From Sva-07 sp963741755 (GTDB lineage: Bacteria; Actinomycetota; Acidimicrobiia; Acidimicrobiales; Ilumatobacteraceae), in contig CAVUJG010000007.1 of NCBI GenBank assembly GCA_963741755.1, forward strand, positions 228,655 through 292,654: a stretch of 64,000 bases of DNA. The letters are read 5' to 3'. The notes beneath the pieces were generated by a model that was given only the letters and a program-made list of their open reading frames with translations, was not told where the DNA came from and did not search any database. Shown in pieces: positions 36,431-44,940 of this stretch. The stretch's first letter is position 1. Every line of letters starts with the position of its first letter. The position numbers were made by a program, and so were the translations under genes.

Positions 36431-36925
36431 TCAGGTCGACGGAAGGCGGTCGCTGAGGGAGTGTGACGTGGCCGAGATGCTCTCGGCGAGGACCGACGCG
36501 GCCTTGCGGCCGCTCCAGAAGATCGAGGGCCGGCCGCCGGTGTCGAGCGCCGCGAAGATCAGCCCACCGATCAGTGCGGCGTTCTTCAGGAAATGGATCT
36601 GCTGTTGCGCCTTGTCGGCAGCGTCGTCGATCTCCCAGAACCGGTGGCCGGCCAGGGTGGTCGGCACCAGCGACCCTCCCAAGACGATCGCCATGACCCG
36701 TGGTGCGATGCCGAGCGCGAACAGACCGCCTGCGATCACCTGAACACCGGCGTTGACCTTCACCAACTGCTCAGCTGTCGGCGAGCCCGGGAGCACATCC
36801 TGCGCGGGTTCGACGACGTTCCGGGCCGGCGCGGCGAGCTTGGCCGAGCGCTTCCACGCGCTCGCCCCACCGACGACGAAGATCCCTGCGAGCAGGGTGC
36901 GGGCGAGACCACGAAGTCCGAGCAT
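36431..36925 (-). CDS. DoxX family membrane protein
   Basis: The 164-residue protein has four hydrophobic helices. Its pattern LLAGIFVVGGASAW, VNAGVQVIAGGLFALGIAPR, LGGSLVPTTLAGHRFWEID and HFLKNAALIGGLIFAALD matches the DoxX/DUF417-like family of small inner-membrane proteins, some linked to thiol redox or respiratory complexes. ATG 36925 (MLGLRGLAR) is used because the longer frame adds a non-membrane tail. It is convergent with WS/DGAT. Confidence 0.85.
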   Translation of the reverse strand: MLGLRGLARTLLAGIFVVGGASAWKRSAKLAAPARNVVEPAQDVLPGSPTAEQLVKVNAGVQVIAGGLFALGIAPRVMAIVLGGSLVPTTLAGHRFWEIDDAADKAQQQIHFLKNAALIGGLIFAALDTGGRPSIFWSGRKAASVLAESISATSHSLSDRLPST

Positions 36926-37044
36926 GCGGTGGGAGTACCCATCTCCAGCGTCTTCACACGCCCATGCAGGTCCAGCGGAATGAGTCGCGACAGCCGAGAC
37001 GTATGCCGCTGGGACGTGCACGACGCTCGTCGCACGCGGCGACG

Positions 37045-38958
37045 TCAGATGGTGTTGCCGGCGAACTGGGCGTTGTACAGGCGCCAGTAGGCACCACGGT
37101 CTTCGAGGAGCGAGTCGTGGTTTCCCTGCTCGACGATCTGTCCGTCTTCCATCACGAGGATCACGTCGGCGCCACGGATGGTCGAGAGCCGGTGGGCGAT
37201 CACGAAGCTCGTGCGGTTGGCCCGCAGGTTGTTCATCGCCTCCTGGATCAACACCTCGGTGCGGGTGTCGACCGAGCTGGTCGCCTCGTCGAGGATCAGG
37301 ATCGCTGGGTTGTTGAGGAAGGCTCGGGCGATCGTCATCAGCTGCTTCTCACCGGTCGAGATGTTGTCGCCCTCGTCGTTGATGATCGTGTCGTACCCGT
37401 CGGGCAACGAATGCACGAACCGGTCGACGTACGTGACCCGAGCGGCCTCGTAGATCTGTTCGTCGGTGGCGTCGGGGTTGCCGTAGCGCAGGTTCTCGCG
37501 GATCGTGCCGCCGAACAGCCACGTGTCCTGCAGCACCATGCCGATGTCGGAGCGCAGCTCGCTGCGCGGGAAGCTCGCAATGTCGCGACCGTCGAGCGTG
37601 ATGCGGCCTGAATCGATCTCGTAGAACCGCATGATCAGGTTGACGAGCGTGGTCTTGCCGGCACCCGTGGGGCCGACGATGGCGACCGTCTCGCCCGGTT
37701 CGGCGGTGACGTTCAGGCCGGTGATCAGGGGCTTGTCGGGGTCGTAGGCGAAGTGCACGTCCTCGAACACCACACGTCCCCTCACCGGCAGCGGGTCGGT
37801 GGACAGTTCCTGCTCGGCCGACTGCTCGTCGGCGTCGACCAGCTCCAACACTCGCTCGAGCGAGGCGATGCCCGATTGGAACGTGGCCGCCATCGACGCC
37901 AGGTGGGTCAGCGGCTGGGAGAACTGGCGGGCGTACTGGATCATCGCCTGCATGTCGCCGATGCTCAGCGAGCCCGACGAGATCTGCAGGCCGCCGACGA
38001 CGGCGATCAGGATGTACTGGATGTTGCCCATGAAGAGCATCGCCGGCTGGATCAGGTTGGCCATGAACTGCGCGGCGAAGCTCGCTTCGTAGAGCTTGTC
38101 GTTGTCGGCCCGGAACCGGGCCTCGGCCTCGCGCTGACGACCGAAGCTCTTGACGATCGCATGACCGCTGAACACTTCCTCGGCCTGAGCGTTGAGGTTG
38201 CCGGTGTGGCGCCACTGGTCCATGAAGCGCGGACGCGCCTTGCCGCCGATGACCTTCATCAGCCACACCGACAGCGGAACCGTGGTGAGCGCGATCAGCG
38301 CCAGCAGCGGCGAGATCGTGAACATCATGATCGTCACGCCGATCAAGGTCAGCAGCGACGTGAGGATCTGGCTCGTGGTCTGCTGCAAGCTCTGCGCCAG
38401 GTTGTCGATGTCGTTGGTCACCCGGCTCAGCAGGTCACCGCGAGGCTGGCGGTCGATGTAGCTCAACGGCAGGTGGTTGAGCTTGCGTTCGACCTCTTCG
38501 CGCAAGCCGAACATCGATCGCTGCACCACGCCGGCGAGCACATACGACGACGTGTACGACAGCAGGAACGACCCGGCGTACACGAGCATCACGGTGATCA
38601 GCTGGCTGTGCAGCTCGTCGAAGTCGATGCCCTGACCGCTGACGACGCCCTGCACGATGATGTTCGTCGCTTCGCCCAGCAGCTTCGGCCCGATCACGAC
38701 CAGGATGACGCTGACGACCGTGAGCACGAACACAGCGAACAACCGCGGCTTCTCGGTGCCGAGGATGTCGCCGAGCCGCTTGAGCGTCGAGCCGAACTTG
38801 TCGCTGCGCTCGGCGGGGATACCGATGCCGCCACCAGGTCCGAAGCTCGCTCGACGGGCCTCGGTACCGGCGGTCGCCAACAGCTTCTTGTCGTCGGCGT
38901 CGCCGGATCCGTTGGCGCTGCCGTTTCCGTTGGTGCCGTTGGTGTCGTTGGTGCTCAT
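37045..38958 (-). CDS. ABC exporter subunit, TMD-NBD (canonical-Walker-B partner)
   Basis: The 637-residue half-transporter starts with an Asn/Gly/Ser-rich tail (MSTNDTNGTNGNGSANG), then six membrane helices and a nucleotide-binding domain. The NBD has Walker A GPTGAGKTT, Q-loop MVLQDTWLFGG, and Walker B LILDEATSSVD with the catalytic Glu present, but its signature is ISTGE rather than LSGGQ. That combination is the pattern of one half of heterodimeric exporters. The ATG overlaps the stop of the upstream ABC gene (ATGA), so both halves are made together. The substrate is unknown; the operon's TetR suggests a drug or lipophilic compound. Confidence 0.93.
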   Translation of the reverse strand: MSTNDTNGTNGNGSANGSGDADDKKLLATAGTEARRASFGPGGGIGIPAERSDKFGSTLKRLGDILGTEKPRLFAVFVLTVVSVILVVIGPKLLGEATNIIVQGVVSGQGIDFDELHSQLITVMLVYAGSFLLSYTSSYVLAGVVQRSMFGLREEVERKLNHLPLSYIDRQPRGDLLSRVTNDIDNLAQSLQQTTSQILTSLLTLIGVTIMMFTISPLLALIALTTVPLSVWLMKVIGGKARPRFMDQWRHTGNLNAQAEEVFSGHAIVKSFGRQREAEARFRADNDKLYEASFAAQFMANLIQPAMLFMGNIQYILIAVVGGLQISSGSLSIGDMQAMIQYARQFSQPLTHLASMAATFQSGIASLERVLELVDADEQSAEQELSTDPLPVRGRVVFEDVHFAYDPDKPLITGLNVTAEPGETVAIVGPTGAGKTTLVNLIMRFYEIDSGRITLDGRDIASFPRSELRSDIGMVLQDTWLFGGTIRENLRYGNPDATDEQIYEAARVTYVDRFVHSLPDGYDTIINDEGDNISTGEKQLMTIARAFLNNPAILILDEATSSVDTRTEVLIQEAMNNLRANRTSFVIAHRLSTIRGADVILVMEDGQIVEQGNHDSLLEDRGAYWRLYNAQFAGNTI

Positions 38959-40691
38959 GCCACGGCCCCCTGCCCGATCTGCGATTCGACGATCTCGGCG
39001 TAGGTCGGACACGTCTCGATCAGCTCGGCGTGGGTGCCACGACCGATGATCTCGCCGTCTTCGAGCACGAGGATCTGGTCGGCGTCGACGATCGTCGACA
39101 CTCGTTGGGCGACGATGAGGACCGCCGCGTCTGCGGTGTGCGGTTTCAGTGCTGCTCGGAGTCGGGCGTCGGTGGCAAGGTCGAGCGCCGAGAACGAGTC
39201 GTCGAACACGTAGATCTCGGGCTTGACCACCAGCGCTCGTGCGATGCACAGCCGCTGGCGTTGGCCGCCTGACACGTTCGTGCCGCCCTGAGTGATCGGG
39301 CTCTCGACACCATCGGGCATCGCCTGCACGAAGCCGCTCGCCTGAGCAACTTCGAGCGCTTCCCACAGCTCACCCTCGGTGGCATCGGGCCGCCCGTAGC
39401 GCAGGTTCGAGGCGACGGTTCCCGAGAACAGGAACGGCTTCTGGGGGACATAGCCGACCTTGCTCCACAGCAGGTCGAGGTCGAGTTCCCGGACGTCGAC
39501 ACCGTCGACGAGCACCGATCCCTCCGTGGCGTCGGACAGCCGCGACACGAGATTCATCAGCGTGGTCTTGCCGGCGCCGGTGCTCCCGATGATCGCCGTC
39601 GTCCTGCCGGCCTCCACACGGAACGACAAGTTGGACAACACCGGCCGGTCAGCGCCGGGATAGGCGAAGCCGACGTCACGGAACTCGAGGGTGCCCCGCT
39701 CGGACACCTCGGTGACCGGCTGCTCGGGCTGGCGCACTGTCGAGGGCGTGTCGAGGACCTCGGCAACGCGCTCGGCGGCGACACCAGCGCGCGGAATCAT
39801 CGACACCATGAACGTCATCATCACGACGGCGAACAGGATCTGCATCAGGTAGCTCAGGTAGGCGACCAGCGAGCCGATTTCCATCTCACCGGCGCCGATG
39901 CGATCGCCGCCGATCCAGATCACCGCAACGCTCGACAGGTTGATGATCAGCATCACCGTCGGGAAGGTGGCCGCCATCAGGCGACCGGCACGGAGCGATG
40001 TCTGCGTCAGTTCGTCGTTCGCCTGCGAGAACCGCTCGACTTCCTGTGGCTCACGTACGAAGGCCCGCACGACGCGCATGCCGGTGATCTGCTCGCGCAG
40101 CACGAGGTTCACACGGTCGATGCGGAACTGCATCGCCTGGAACGAGGGCACCATGCGGTACACGATCGAGCCGAGCGCGATGACCGCAGCCGGGATCGCG
40201 AACACCAGGATCACCGAGAGGCCCGGATCCTCCCGAACCGCGAAGAAGATGCCGATCACCATCGTGATCGGTGCGGTGATCATCATGGTGCACGCCATGA
40301 CCACGAGCATCTGGATCTGCTGGACGTCATTTGTCGTGCGGGTGATCAGCGACGGCGCTCCGAACTGTCCGACCTCACGCGCTGAGTAGCCGGTGACCGT
40401 GTGGAAGAGGTCGCGCCGGATGTCGCGACCGAAACCCATCGCCGCACGGGACGCGTACCAGACCGCGCCGACGGTGAAGATGATCTGGATGACGGTGAAC
40501 GCCATCATCACCCCGCCCATCATGATGATGTAGTCGTTGTCGCCCTGCAGCACGCCGTTGTCGATCAGCAGCGCATTGATCGTCGGCAGCGTGAGCGATG
40601 CGAACGTCGCGATCGACTGCAGGACCACGACCATCAGCAGGACGTTGCGATACGGGCCGAGGTGGCTCTTGATCAGTTGCCAGAGTTTCAC
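38955..40691 (-). CDS. ABC exporter subunit, TMD-NBD (degenerate-Walker-B partner)
   Basis: The 578-residue half-transporter has six helices followed by an NBD with Walker A GSTGAGKTT, Q-loop VPQKPFLFSG, a canonical signature VSGGQRQRL and Walker B IYVFDDSFSALD. Asp replaces the catalytic Glu, so this ATP site is degenerate, as in TM288/LmrC-type partners. With the downstream gene it should form a heterodimeric exporter with one active ATPase site. GTG 40691 overlaps the stop of the TetR gene by two bases; translation of all three is coupled. Confidence 0.93.
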   Translation of the reverse strand: MKLWQLIKSHLGPYRNVLLMVVVLQSIATFASLTLPTINALLIDNGVLQGDNDYIIMMGGVMMAFTVIQIIFTVGAVWYASRAAMGFGRDIRRDLFHTVTGYSAREVGQFGAPSLITRTTNDVQQIQMLVVMACTMMITAPITMVIGIFFAVREDPGLSVILVFAIPAAVIALGSIVYRMVPSFQAMQFRIDRVNLVLREQITGMRVVRAFVREPQEVERFSQANDELTQTSLRAGRLMAATFPTVMLIINLSSVAVIWIGGDRIGAGEMEIGSLVAYLSYLMQILFAVVMMTFMVSMIPRAGVAAERVAEVLDTPSTVRQPEQPVTEVSERGTLEFRDVGFAYPGADRPVLSNLSFRVEAGRTTAIIGSTGAGKTTLMNLVSRLSDATEGSVLVDGVDVRELDLDLLWSKVGYVPQKPFLFSGTVASNLRYGRPDATEGELWEALEVAQASGFVQAMPDGVESPITQGGTNVSGGQRQRLCIARALVVKPEIYVFDDSFSALDLATDARLRAALKPHTADAAVLIVAQRVSTIVDADQILVLEDGEIIGRGTHAELIETCPTYAEIVESQIGQGAVA

Positions 40692-41275
40692 GTGGGGGTT
40701 CCTGTTCCGACGCCGTGCAGCACGGTGTCGACGATCTCGGATGCAGCGGACGCTTCTGCGGCGATCATCGGGTGGGTGAGTGACATGGTGAGCGCTCGCA
40801 GCAGCCGAGCGGCGATGAGCGGTTCGACACGGATGTGCTCGGGATGGGCGGCGAAGATCGCCGTGAGCGCTGGGCTGTCGGTCATCGGCCGGCGCACCTG
40901 GTCGTGACGCTTGGGGCCGAGGTGTGACAGCAGCGTCCAGACGTCGACGACGCGCTGCTGGATCAATTCGGTGGCCTCGATCAGCTGCTCCTCGAAGCCG
41001 AGGGCGGGATCGATCGCTCGCAACGCGCTCTCGAATGGTTCCTGGTCGAGCGCCGCTTCGAGCGTGGCGTCGAGCAGTTCGTCCTTGTCGGCGAAGACCC
41101 GGAAGATCGTTCCCTCGGCAATGCCGGCAGCGCACGCGATCTGCTTGGTGGTGATCGCCTCACCGTGCTCGGCCAAGAGTGGCCGTACGGCCTCGATGAT
41201 CGCCGCGCGTCGCTCCTCCGGCGGCAACGCGGACGCCCGCTTGGACGTCGAAGGCGGACTTGCAGCGGGCGACAT
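40688..41275 (-). CDS. TetR/AcrR family transcriptional repressor
   Basis: The 195-residue protein has the TetR N-terminal helix-turn-helix (IIEAVRPLLAEHGEAITTKQ then IACAAGIAEGTIFRVFADKD) and a helical ligand-binding C-terminal domain with no close similarity I can name. It is the first gene of the exporter operon and probably represses it by binding the palindrome 15 bp upstream of its own ATG, releasing when the exported compound binds. ATG 41275 (MSPAASPPS) is preferred; a 10-residue longer version starting at 41305 would begin inside the operator. Confidence 0.9.
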   Translation of the reverse strand: MSPAASPPSTSKRASALPPEERRAAIIEAVRPLLAEHGEAITTKQIACAAGIAEGTIFRVFADKDELLDATLEAALDQEPFESALRAIDPALGFEEQLIEATELIQQRVVDVWTLLSHLGPKRHDQVRRPMTDSPALTAIFAAHPEHIRVEPLIAARLLRALTMSLTHPMIAAEASAASEIVDTVLHGVGTGTPT

Positions 41276-41290
41276 TCTCGGCACCCTAAC

Positions 41291-41308
41291 TGAGTGAGTG
41301 CTCACTCA
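41291..41308. promoter_or_regulatory. Probable TetR operator palindrome
   Basis: TGAGTGAGTGCTCACTCA is a perfect 8-bp inverted repeat with a 2-bp centre, ending 15 bp before the TetR ATG. TGAGTGA half-sites are typical of AcrR/TetR operators, and the spot fits autoregulation of the TetR-ABC-ABC operon. The flanking sequence is not palindromic. Confidence 0.75.
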
Positions 41309-41319
41309 CACGTCTACCG

Positions 41320-41539
41320 ATGAGCCAACCGACCGGATACGGCGGTTTCGCTCATCGCAACCCACACCATCCCGCCACCGATGAGCGAGCTGACCGGATA
41401 CGGCGGTTTCGCTCATCGCAACCCGACACCATCCCGCCACCGATGAGCCAAGCGACCGGATACGGCGGTTTCGCTCATCGCAACCCGACACACCACCCCA
41501 ACGATGAGCCAACCGACCGGATACGGCGGTTTCGCTCAT
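41320..41539. repeat. Array of four 36-mer palindromes ATGAGC...GCTCAT at 61-62 bp period
   Basis: 36-mers at 41320-41355, 41381-41416, 41443-41478 and 41504-41539 are separated by near-identical 25-26 bp segments (CGCAACCC...CACCG). Each has 6-bp ends and inner AACCG/CGGTT and CCG/CGG arms. The array lies between the TetR operator and the secreted hydrolase gene. Confidence 0.92.
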
Positions 41540-41562
41540 CGCAGCGGATGGCGACGGCGATG

Positions 41563-42582
41563 TCAGCGGGTGGGGAGGAGTTCGGGCGGGAGGCTCGTGC
41601 GGAGGGCACCCAGGTAGGCGTCGTAGCCCTTCGAGCTGGGGTGGAACGACGCGGTCGACACGTTGAGCGGACCGTCGGTCCAATGCTCCTGGATCGTGCC
41701 GTCGGCGAGCTGGCTGCGCCGGAACGAGTCGCCGAACACGGCGTCGTTGACGAACCGGTCACGCTGCCAGAACCGGCAGGCGCCGTGGTTGTCGAACTCG
41801 TCGGCCACGTCGACGAAGCGGATGTCGGCGCCGGTGAGCCCGCGTGCCCGAGCGGCGGCGACCTCGATCTGATGATTGAGCAGGTCGACCTGCTCGTCGA
41901 TCCAGTCGGCCTCGTCGCCGCTGATGCCGGTGACGCCGTCGCACCGTCCGTTGCCCTGCATCAACCGCGGATAGGCGAGAACTCGCACGGTGATCGCCGG
42001 ATGCTGCTCGCCGATCGCTCGATACGTCTCGACGAGGTCCTCACGGATCTGATCGAGGTTGGCCATCTGGTTCTTGGACGACTCATGGCAGCGCGCCGAG
42101 GTGATGCACCGGGTGAGTGCGTCGGGCCAGTTCTCGTCGCGGACCGTGCGGAGGTCGTTCCCACCGATCGTCAGGGTCACGAGCGTGCCGTCGCCGTCGC
42201 CCGGGACGTCGGCGGCGCGCACCTGGGCGGGGATCTCGCGGATCACCGCACCGGCGCAGGCGATGAACACCGAGTCGGCGTCGAGCTGCGAGGCGAGCCG
42301 GGGGCCGGGCGTCTCGTCGAGTTCACGCTGGCAGGCGCTCGAGCCGAGGCGTGTGGAGGGATCGAACGAGTGCGCCTCGGGGCCGTGGTCGTCGTACGAC
42401 GAGGCATTCCGGTGGATGCCGCTGCCCGAGCTGTACGAATCGCCGAGCGTCACGACCCGCTCGATCCGCCCGAGCGACGACGCCGCTGAGGCCTCGGGTC
42501 GGGCCGACACCGTGGTACCGAGAGCGACGACGCTGACCGTGGCCGCGGTGGCAGCAACGAAGAGAGAGGTCGAACGGCGCAT
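41563..42582 (-). CDS. Secreted SGNH/GDSL-like hydrolase
   Basis: The 339-residue protein begins with a Sec signal peptide (MRRSTSLFVAATAATVSVVA, then ..VSARPEASA). The SGNH blocks are visible: GDSYSSG with nucleophile S49 (block I), an oxyanion-hole glycine, GGND (block III) and SFHPSSKG with the catalytic His and Asp/His dyad (block V). Several cysteine pairs (SSACQREL, CITSARCHE) suit a secreted protein held by disulfides. Such enzymes hydrolyse lipids, acetyl-xylan or other esters outside the cell. The gene is on the minus strand after the repeat array. Confidence 0.9.
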   Translation of the reverse strand: MRRSTSLFVAATAATVSVVALGTTVSARPEASAASSLGRIERVVTLGDSYSSGSGIHRNASSYDDHGPEAHSFDPSTRLGSSACQRELDETPGPRLASQLDADSVFIACAGAVIREIPAQVRAADVPGDGDGTLVTLTIGGNDLRTVRDENWPDALTRCITSARCHESSKNQMANLDQIREDLVETYRAIGEQHPAITVRVLAYPRLMQGNGRCDGVTGISGDEADWIDEQVDLLNHQIEVAAARARGLTGADIRFVDVADEFDNHGACRFWQRDRFVNDAVFGDSFRRSQLADGTIQEHWTDGPLNVSTASFHPSSKGYDAYLGALRTSLPPELLPTR

Positions 42583-42639
42583 CGGCAGTCAGGCTAGATG
42601 CAGCGGCAAGGCGAGGCGACGGCGCCACCCGACGTCACA

Positions 42640-43461
42640 TCAGGTGTCGCGCCGGCGCCGAACCAACACTTCCTGGGCGATCGTCGCCACCTGGAGCCCG
42701 TCGTGACGGATCACATCGCCGGTCACGAGACCGCGGCCGCGGTTGACGCCGTGCGACTGTGTGGCGAACCAGTGCCACTGCGACGGATCGGTCGGCCGCT
42801 CGAACCACACCGAATGGTCGAGGCTCGCGCCTTGGAACAGCTTGCGATCGCCCACGTCGCCGGCGAAGTCGGGGTGCGACGACCGCGCCGCACGCGACGG
42901 CGCCGCATCCGACATGAACGCCAGCGCGCACTGATGGTCGGCGGGGTCGTCGCCCATGTCTGCGTCGAGGCGGATCCAGTAGCCCATCGTGCCGTCGTCG
43001 AGGAACGTCGCCTTGCGCATCAGCAGCCCGGCCCACGAGTGGTCGAGCAATGACGGATCGTCGGGGCCAGGCAGTCCGGGCGGCAGCCTGGCGACCTGGA
43101 CGTCCGCCTCGTCCTCGAGCACATGGAACGACACCGAGAGGTTGAGGATCGCTCCGGCCGACTGCCGGGCGACCACCTGGCGAGTGCTGAACGATCGGCC
43201 ATCGCGCAGTCGCTCGACTTCGTAGCGAATCGGCTCCTCGGTGGCGCCGGGCCTGATGAAGTAGGAGTGCAACGAATGTGCCGCCCGGTCGGGATCAACG
43301 GTGCGGGCCGCGGCGCGCAGCGCCTGGGCCACCACCTGGCCGCCGAAGAGCCGACCGCCCCACGGATACCGAGCGGCGATGCCGACGTAGGTGTCGGGGC
43401 CGTGCGGTTCCAGTTGCAGCAGTTCGCTGAACTCGATGTCGTGGATCTTCCGCGTCGGCAT
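42640..43461 (-). CDS. Acyl-CoA thioesterase II (TesB family)
   Basis: The 273-residue protein is a double hot-dog thioesterase: YPWGGRLFGGQVVAQALRAA (N-terminal hot-dog with the Gly-rich turn), HSLHSYFIRPGATEEPIRYEVERLRDGRSFSTRQV, and the C-terminal hot-dog with LDHSVWFERPTDPSQWHWF. TesB enzymes hydrolyse acyl-CoA to free acid, controlling CoA pools and lipid turnover in the cytosol. The TesB Asp-Thr/Ser-Gln triad appears as D(LDHS)... and Q near ATQSHGVNRGRG. ATG 43461 is the clean start. Confidence 0.93.
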   Translation of the reverse strand: MPTRKIHDIEFSELLQLEPHGPDTYVGIAARYPWGGRLFGGQVVAQALRAAARTVDPDRAAHSLHSYFIRPGATEEPIRYEVERLRDGRSFSTRQVVARQSAGAILNLSVSFHVLEDEADVQVARLPPGLPGPDDPSLLDHSWAGLLMRKATFLDDGTMGYWIRLDADMGDDPADHQCALAFMSDAAPSRAARSSHPDFAGDVGDRKLFQGASLDHSVWFERPTDPSQWHWFATQSHGVNRGRGLVTGDVIRHDGLQVATIAQEVLVRRRRDT

Positions 43462-43487
43462 CCGCCCAGTGTGACAGGCCGAGCAGC

Positions 43488-43507
43488 GATTGCATCAGGG
43501 GTCAGAC
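43488..43507. repeat. Half copy of the GATTACATC 33-mer
   Basis: GATTGCATCAGGGGTCAGAC matches the left half of the 33-mer palindrome with one change; the right arm is lost. It overlaps the stop of the Crp/Fnr gene. Confidence 0.7.
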
Positions 43508-44155
43508 GGTGGCCACGAGTCGGTTCAGGCCGACGACGTCGAGCACGGTGATGCGCCCTCGACCGGTCTCCACGAGTCCTGCCCGCCGGAACCGGGCCAG
43601 TGCTCGTGCCGTCGACTCACGGGTCGCGCCGATCCAACCGGCGAGATCGCTCTGCGTGAGGGCGAGCTCGAAGGCGCCTTCCGGCCCGCCGTGTCGCATT
43701 CGCATCGACGCGAGTTCGACCAGCATTCGTCCCGTGCGTACCACCGCGCTGTCGGAGTTGCGCGTGACGAGCCGTTCGTTCGCTCGCCGCAACTCTGCGC
43801 TCAGACTCTGGCAGACCGCAACCGACAGATGAGGTTCCTCGGCGAGGAGTTCCATGAACCGATCGGCACGGATCTCGGCCACCACGGTCCGATCGATCGT
43901 GGCCGCGCTGGCCGACCGGGGCCGACGGTCGAGCGCCGACAACTCGCCGAACTCGTCGCCTGGCGTCTTGATCCCGACGAGCAGTTCCCGTCCCGACGGC
44001 ATGGTGAGAAAGAGCCGAACTCGCCCCTCGAGACAGACGTACACACTGTGCGAGCGGTCACCTTCGACGAACAGAAGATCACCGGGCGCGTACCGCCGAC
44101 GCTCGCCGAGATTGGCGATCGCCGCTGCGACAGTCGAATGCTCGAAGGTACGCAT
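43502..44155 (-). CDS. Crp/Fnr family transcriptional regulator
   Basis: The 217-residue protein has a cyclic-nucleotide-binding-type beta roll (LLFVEGDRSHSVYVCLEGRV, GIKTPGDEFGELSALDRRPR), a dimer helix and the Crp-type winged HTH (LALTQSDLAGWIGATRESTA then RALARFRRAGLVETGRG). The phosphate cassette has GELSALDRRPRSASA, close to cAMP-binding members, so a nucleotide ligand is possible. No FNR-type cysteine cluster is seen. ATG 44155 is chosen; the longer frame runs back through the operator region. It faces the gene at 44278 and a Crp/Fnr site lies between. Confidence 0.88.
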   Translation of the reverse strand: MRTFEHSTVAAAIANLGERRRYAPGDLLFVEGDRSHSVYVCLEGRVRLFLTMPSGRELLVGIKTPGDEFGELSALDRRPRSASAATIDRTVVAEIRADRFMELLAEEPHLSVAVCQSLSAELRRANERLVTRNSDSAVVRTGRMLVELASMRMRHGGPEGAFELALTQSDLAGWIGATRESTARALARFRRAGLVETGRGRITVLDVVGLNRLVATV

Positions 44156-44197
44156 CGCCCTCCAATCGCGCCCTCGGACCACCAAATCCCTCAGGTG

Positions 44198-44213
44198 TGT
44201 GATCCAGGTCATA
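44198..44213. promoter_or_regulatory. Crp/Fnr-type binding site
   Basis: TGTGATCCAGGTCATA matches the TGTGA-N6-TCACA consensus at 9 of 10 conserved positions and also contains TGAT-N4-GTCA, like an FNR box. It lies between the divergent Crp/Fnr gene (start 44155) and the duplicated-domain gene (start 44278), 43 and 64 bp from them, so it may regulate one or both. Confidence 0.65.
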
Positions 44214-44277
44214 GACCGTAGCGCAGCCGAAGCGCATGGTGGAACGGTCACTACAACCGTCACGACAGGAGCACATC

Positions 44278-44904
44278 ATGTACATCTTCAGCCGCTCGAC
44301 CATCGCTGCACTGGGGCGCCAGTTCGATGCCATCCCCGCCGCCGTCGGCGTCGCCGAGATGGTCACGAAACTGACCGGGAAGGAGCTGAACGTCTTCACC
44401 GCTCGCTTCGGCGCCCCACAGGGGAGCGTCATGTGGAGCGCTCGGACCGAATCGCTCGCCGAGCTGCAGGAAGTAACCGACAAGCTGATGGCCGATTCCG
44501 GCTACCTCGAGATGATCGGGTCGTTGAATGGCCTCTTCATGGCTCCGTCCGAGGATCGGTTGGGCCGGGTGCTCACGGGGCCGATCGACGCTGCGACATC
44601 GAAGTACTACGGCGTCACGCGCGCAGCGATGGCCAACGGCAAGCAGGCCGAGGCCATTGCGTTCGGCATCAAGACTGCGGAGTACATCGGCAAGGCGATC
44701 GGCGCCCAGTCGGCGTTCACGAAGTCCGCCTACGGTGGCTTCAACGACGTGACCTGGATCACCGGTTTCGACACCGAGGCCGACGTCGATGCCTTCGACG
44801 ACTGGCAGATGACCGACAGCGGCTACCACGACATCGTCGCCGAAGCGGGCGATCTCTTCGTCGAGAACAGCGGACACACCAGCCTGATCCAAAAGATCAA
44901 CTGA
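44278..44904 (+). CDS. Unknown protein with two internally similar halves, divergent from Crp/Fnr regulator
   Basis: I do not recognise this 208-residue protein. It has no signal peptide or membrane helix. Two segments resemble each other: TESLAELQEVTDKLMADSGY then ..LNGLF near residues 62-95, and TEADVDAFDDWQMTDSGYHD then ..GDLF near residues 160-195, which suggests two tandem ferredoxin-like (dimeric alpha/beta barrel) units as in some monooxygenase-like or stress proteins. A GGAG ribosome-binding site lies 10 bp before ATG 44278. A Crp/Fnr site upstream suggests control by the neighbouring regulator. A 14-bp hairpin follows the gene. Confidence 0.7.
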   Translation: MYIFSRSTIAALGRQFDAIPAAVGVAEMVTKLTGKELNVFTARFGAPQGSVMWSARTESLAELQEVTDKLMADSGYLEMIGSLNGLFMAPSEDRLGRVLTGPIDAATSKYYGVTRAAMANGKQAEAIAFGIKTAEYIGKAIGAQSAFTKSAYGGFNDVTWITGFDTEADVDAFDDWQMTDSGYHDIVAEAGDLFVENSGHTSLIQKIN

Positions 44905-44940
44905 GTCCTCGGCTCGGCCGTTGATGAGCGCGGGTCCGAC

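Noticed and set aside
37753..39003. 416-residue open frame on the plus strand inside the ABC exporter genes
   Set aside because: Antisense shadow of two ABC transporter domains; low-complexity composition, no ribosome-binding site.
41320..41539. CRISPR array (36-bp repeats, 25-bp spacers)
   Set aside because: Spacers are nearly identical, only 2-4 copies occur per array, the repeats recur at three places and no cas gene is in the window. They are tandem palindromic repeats.
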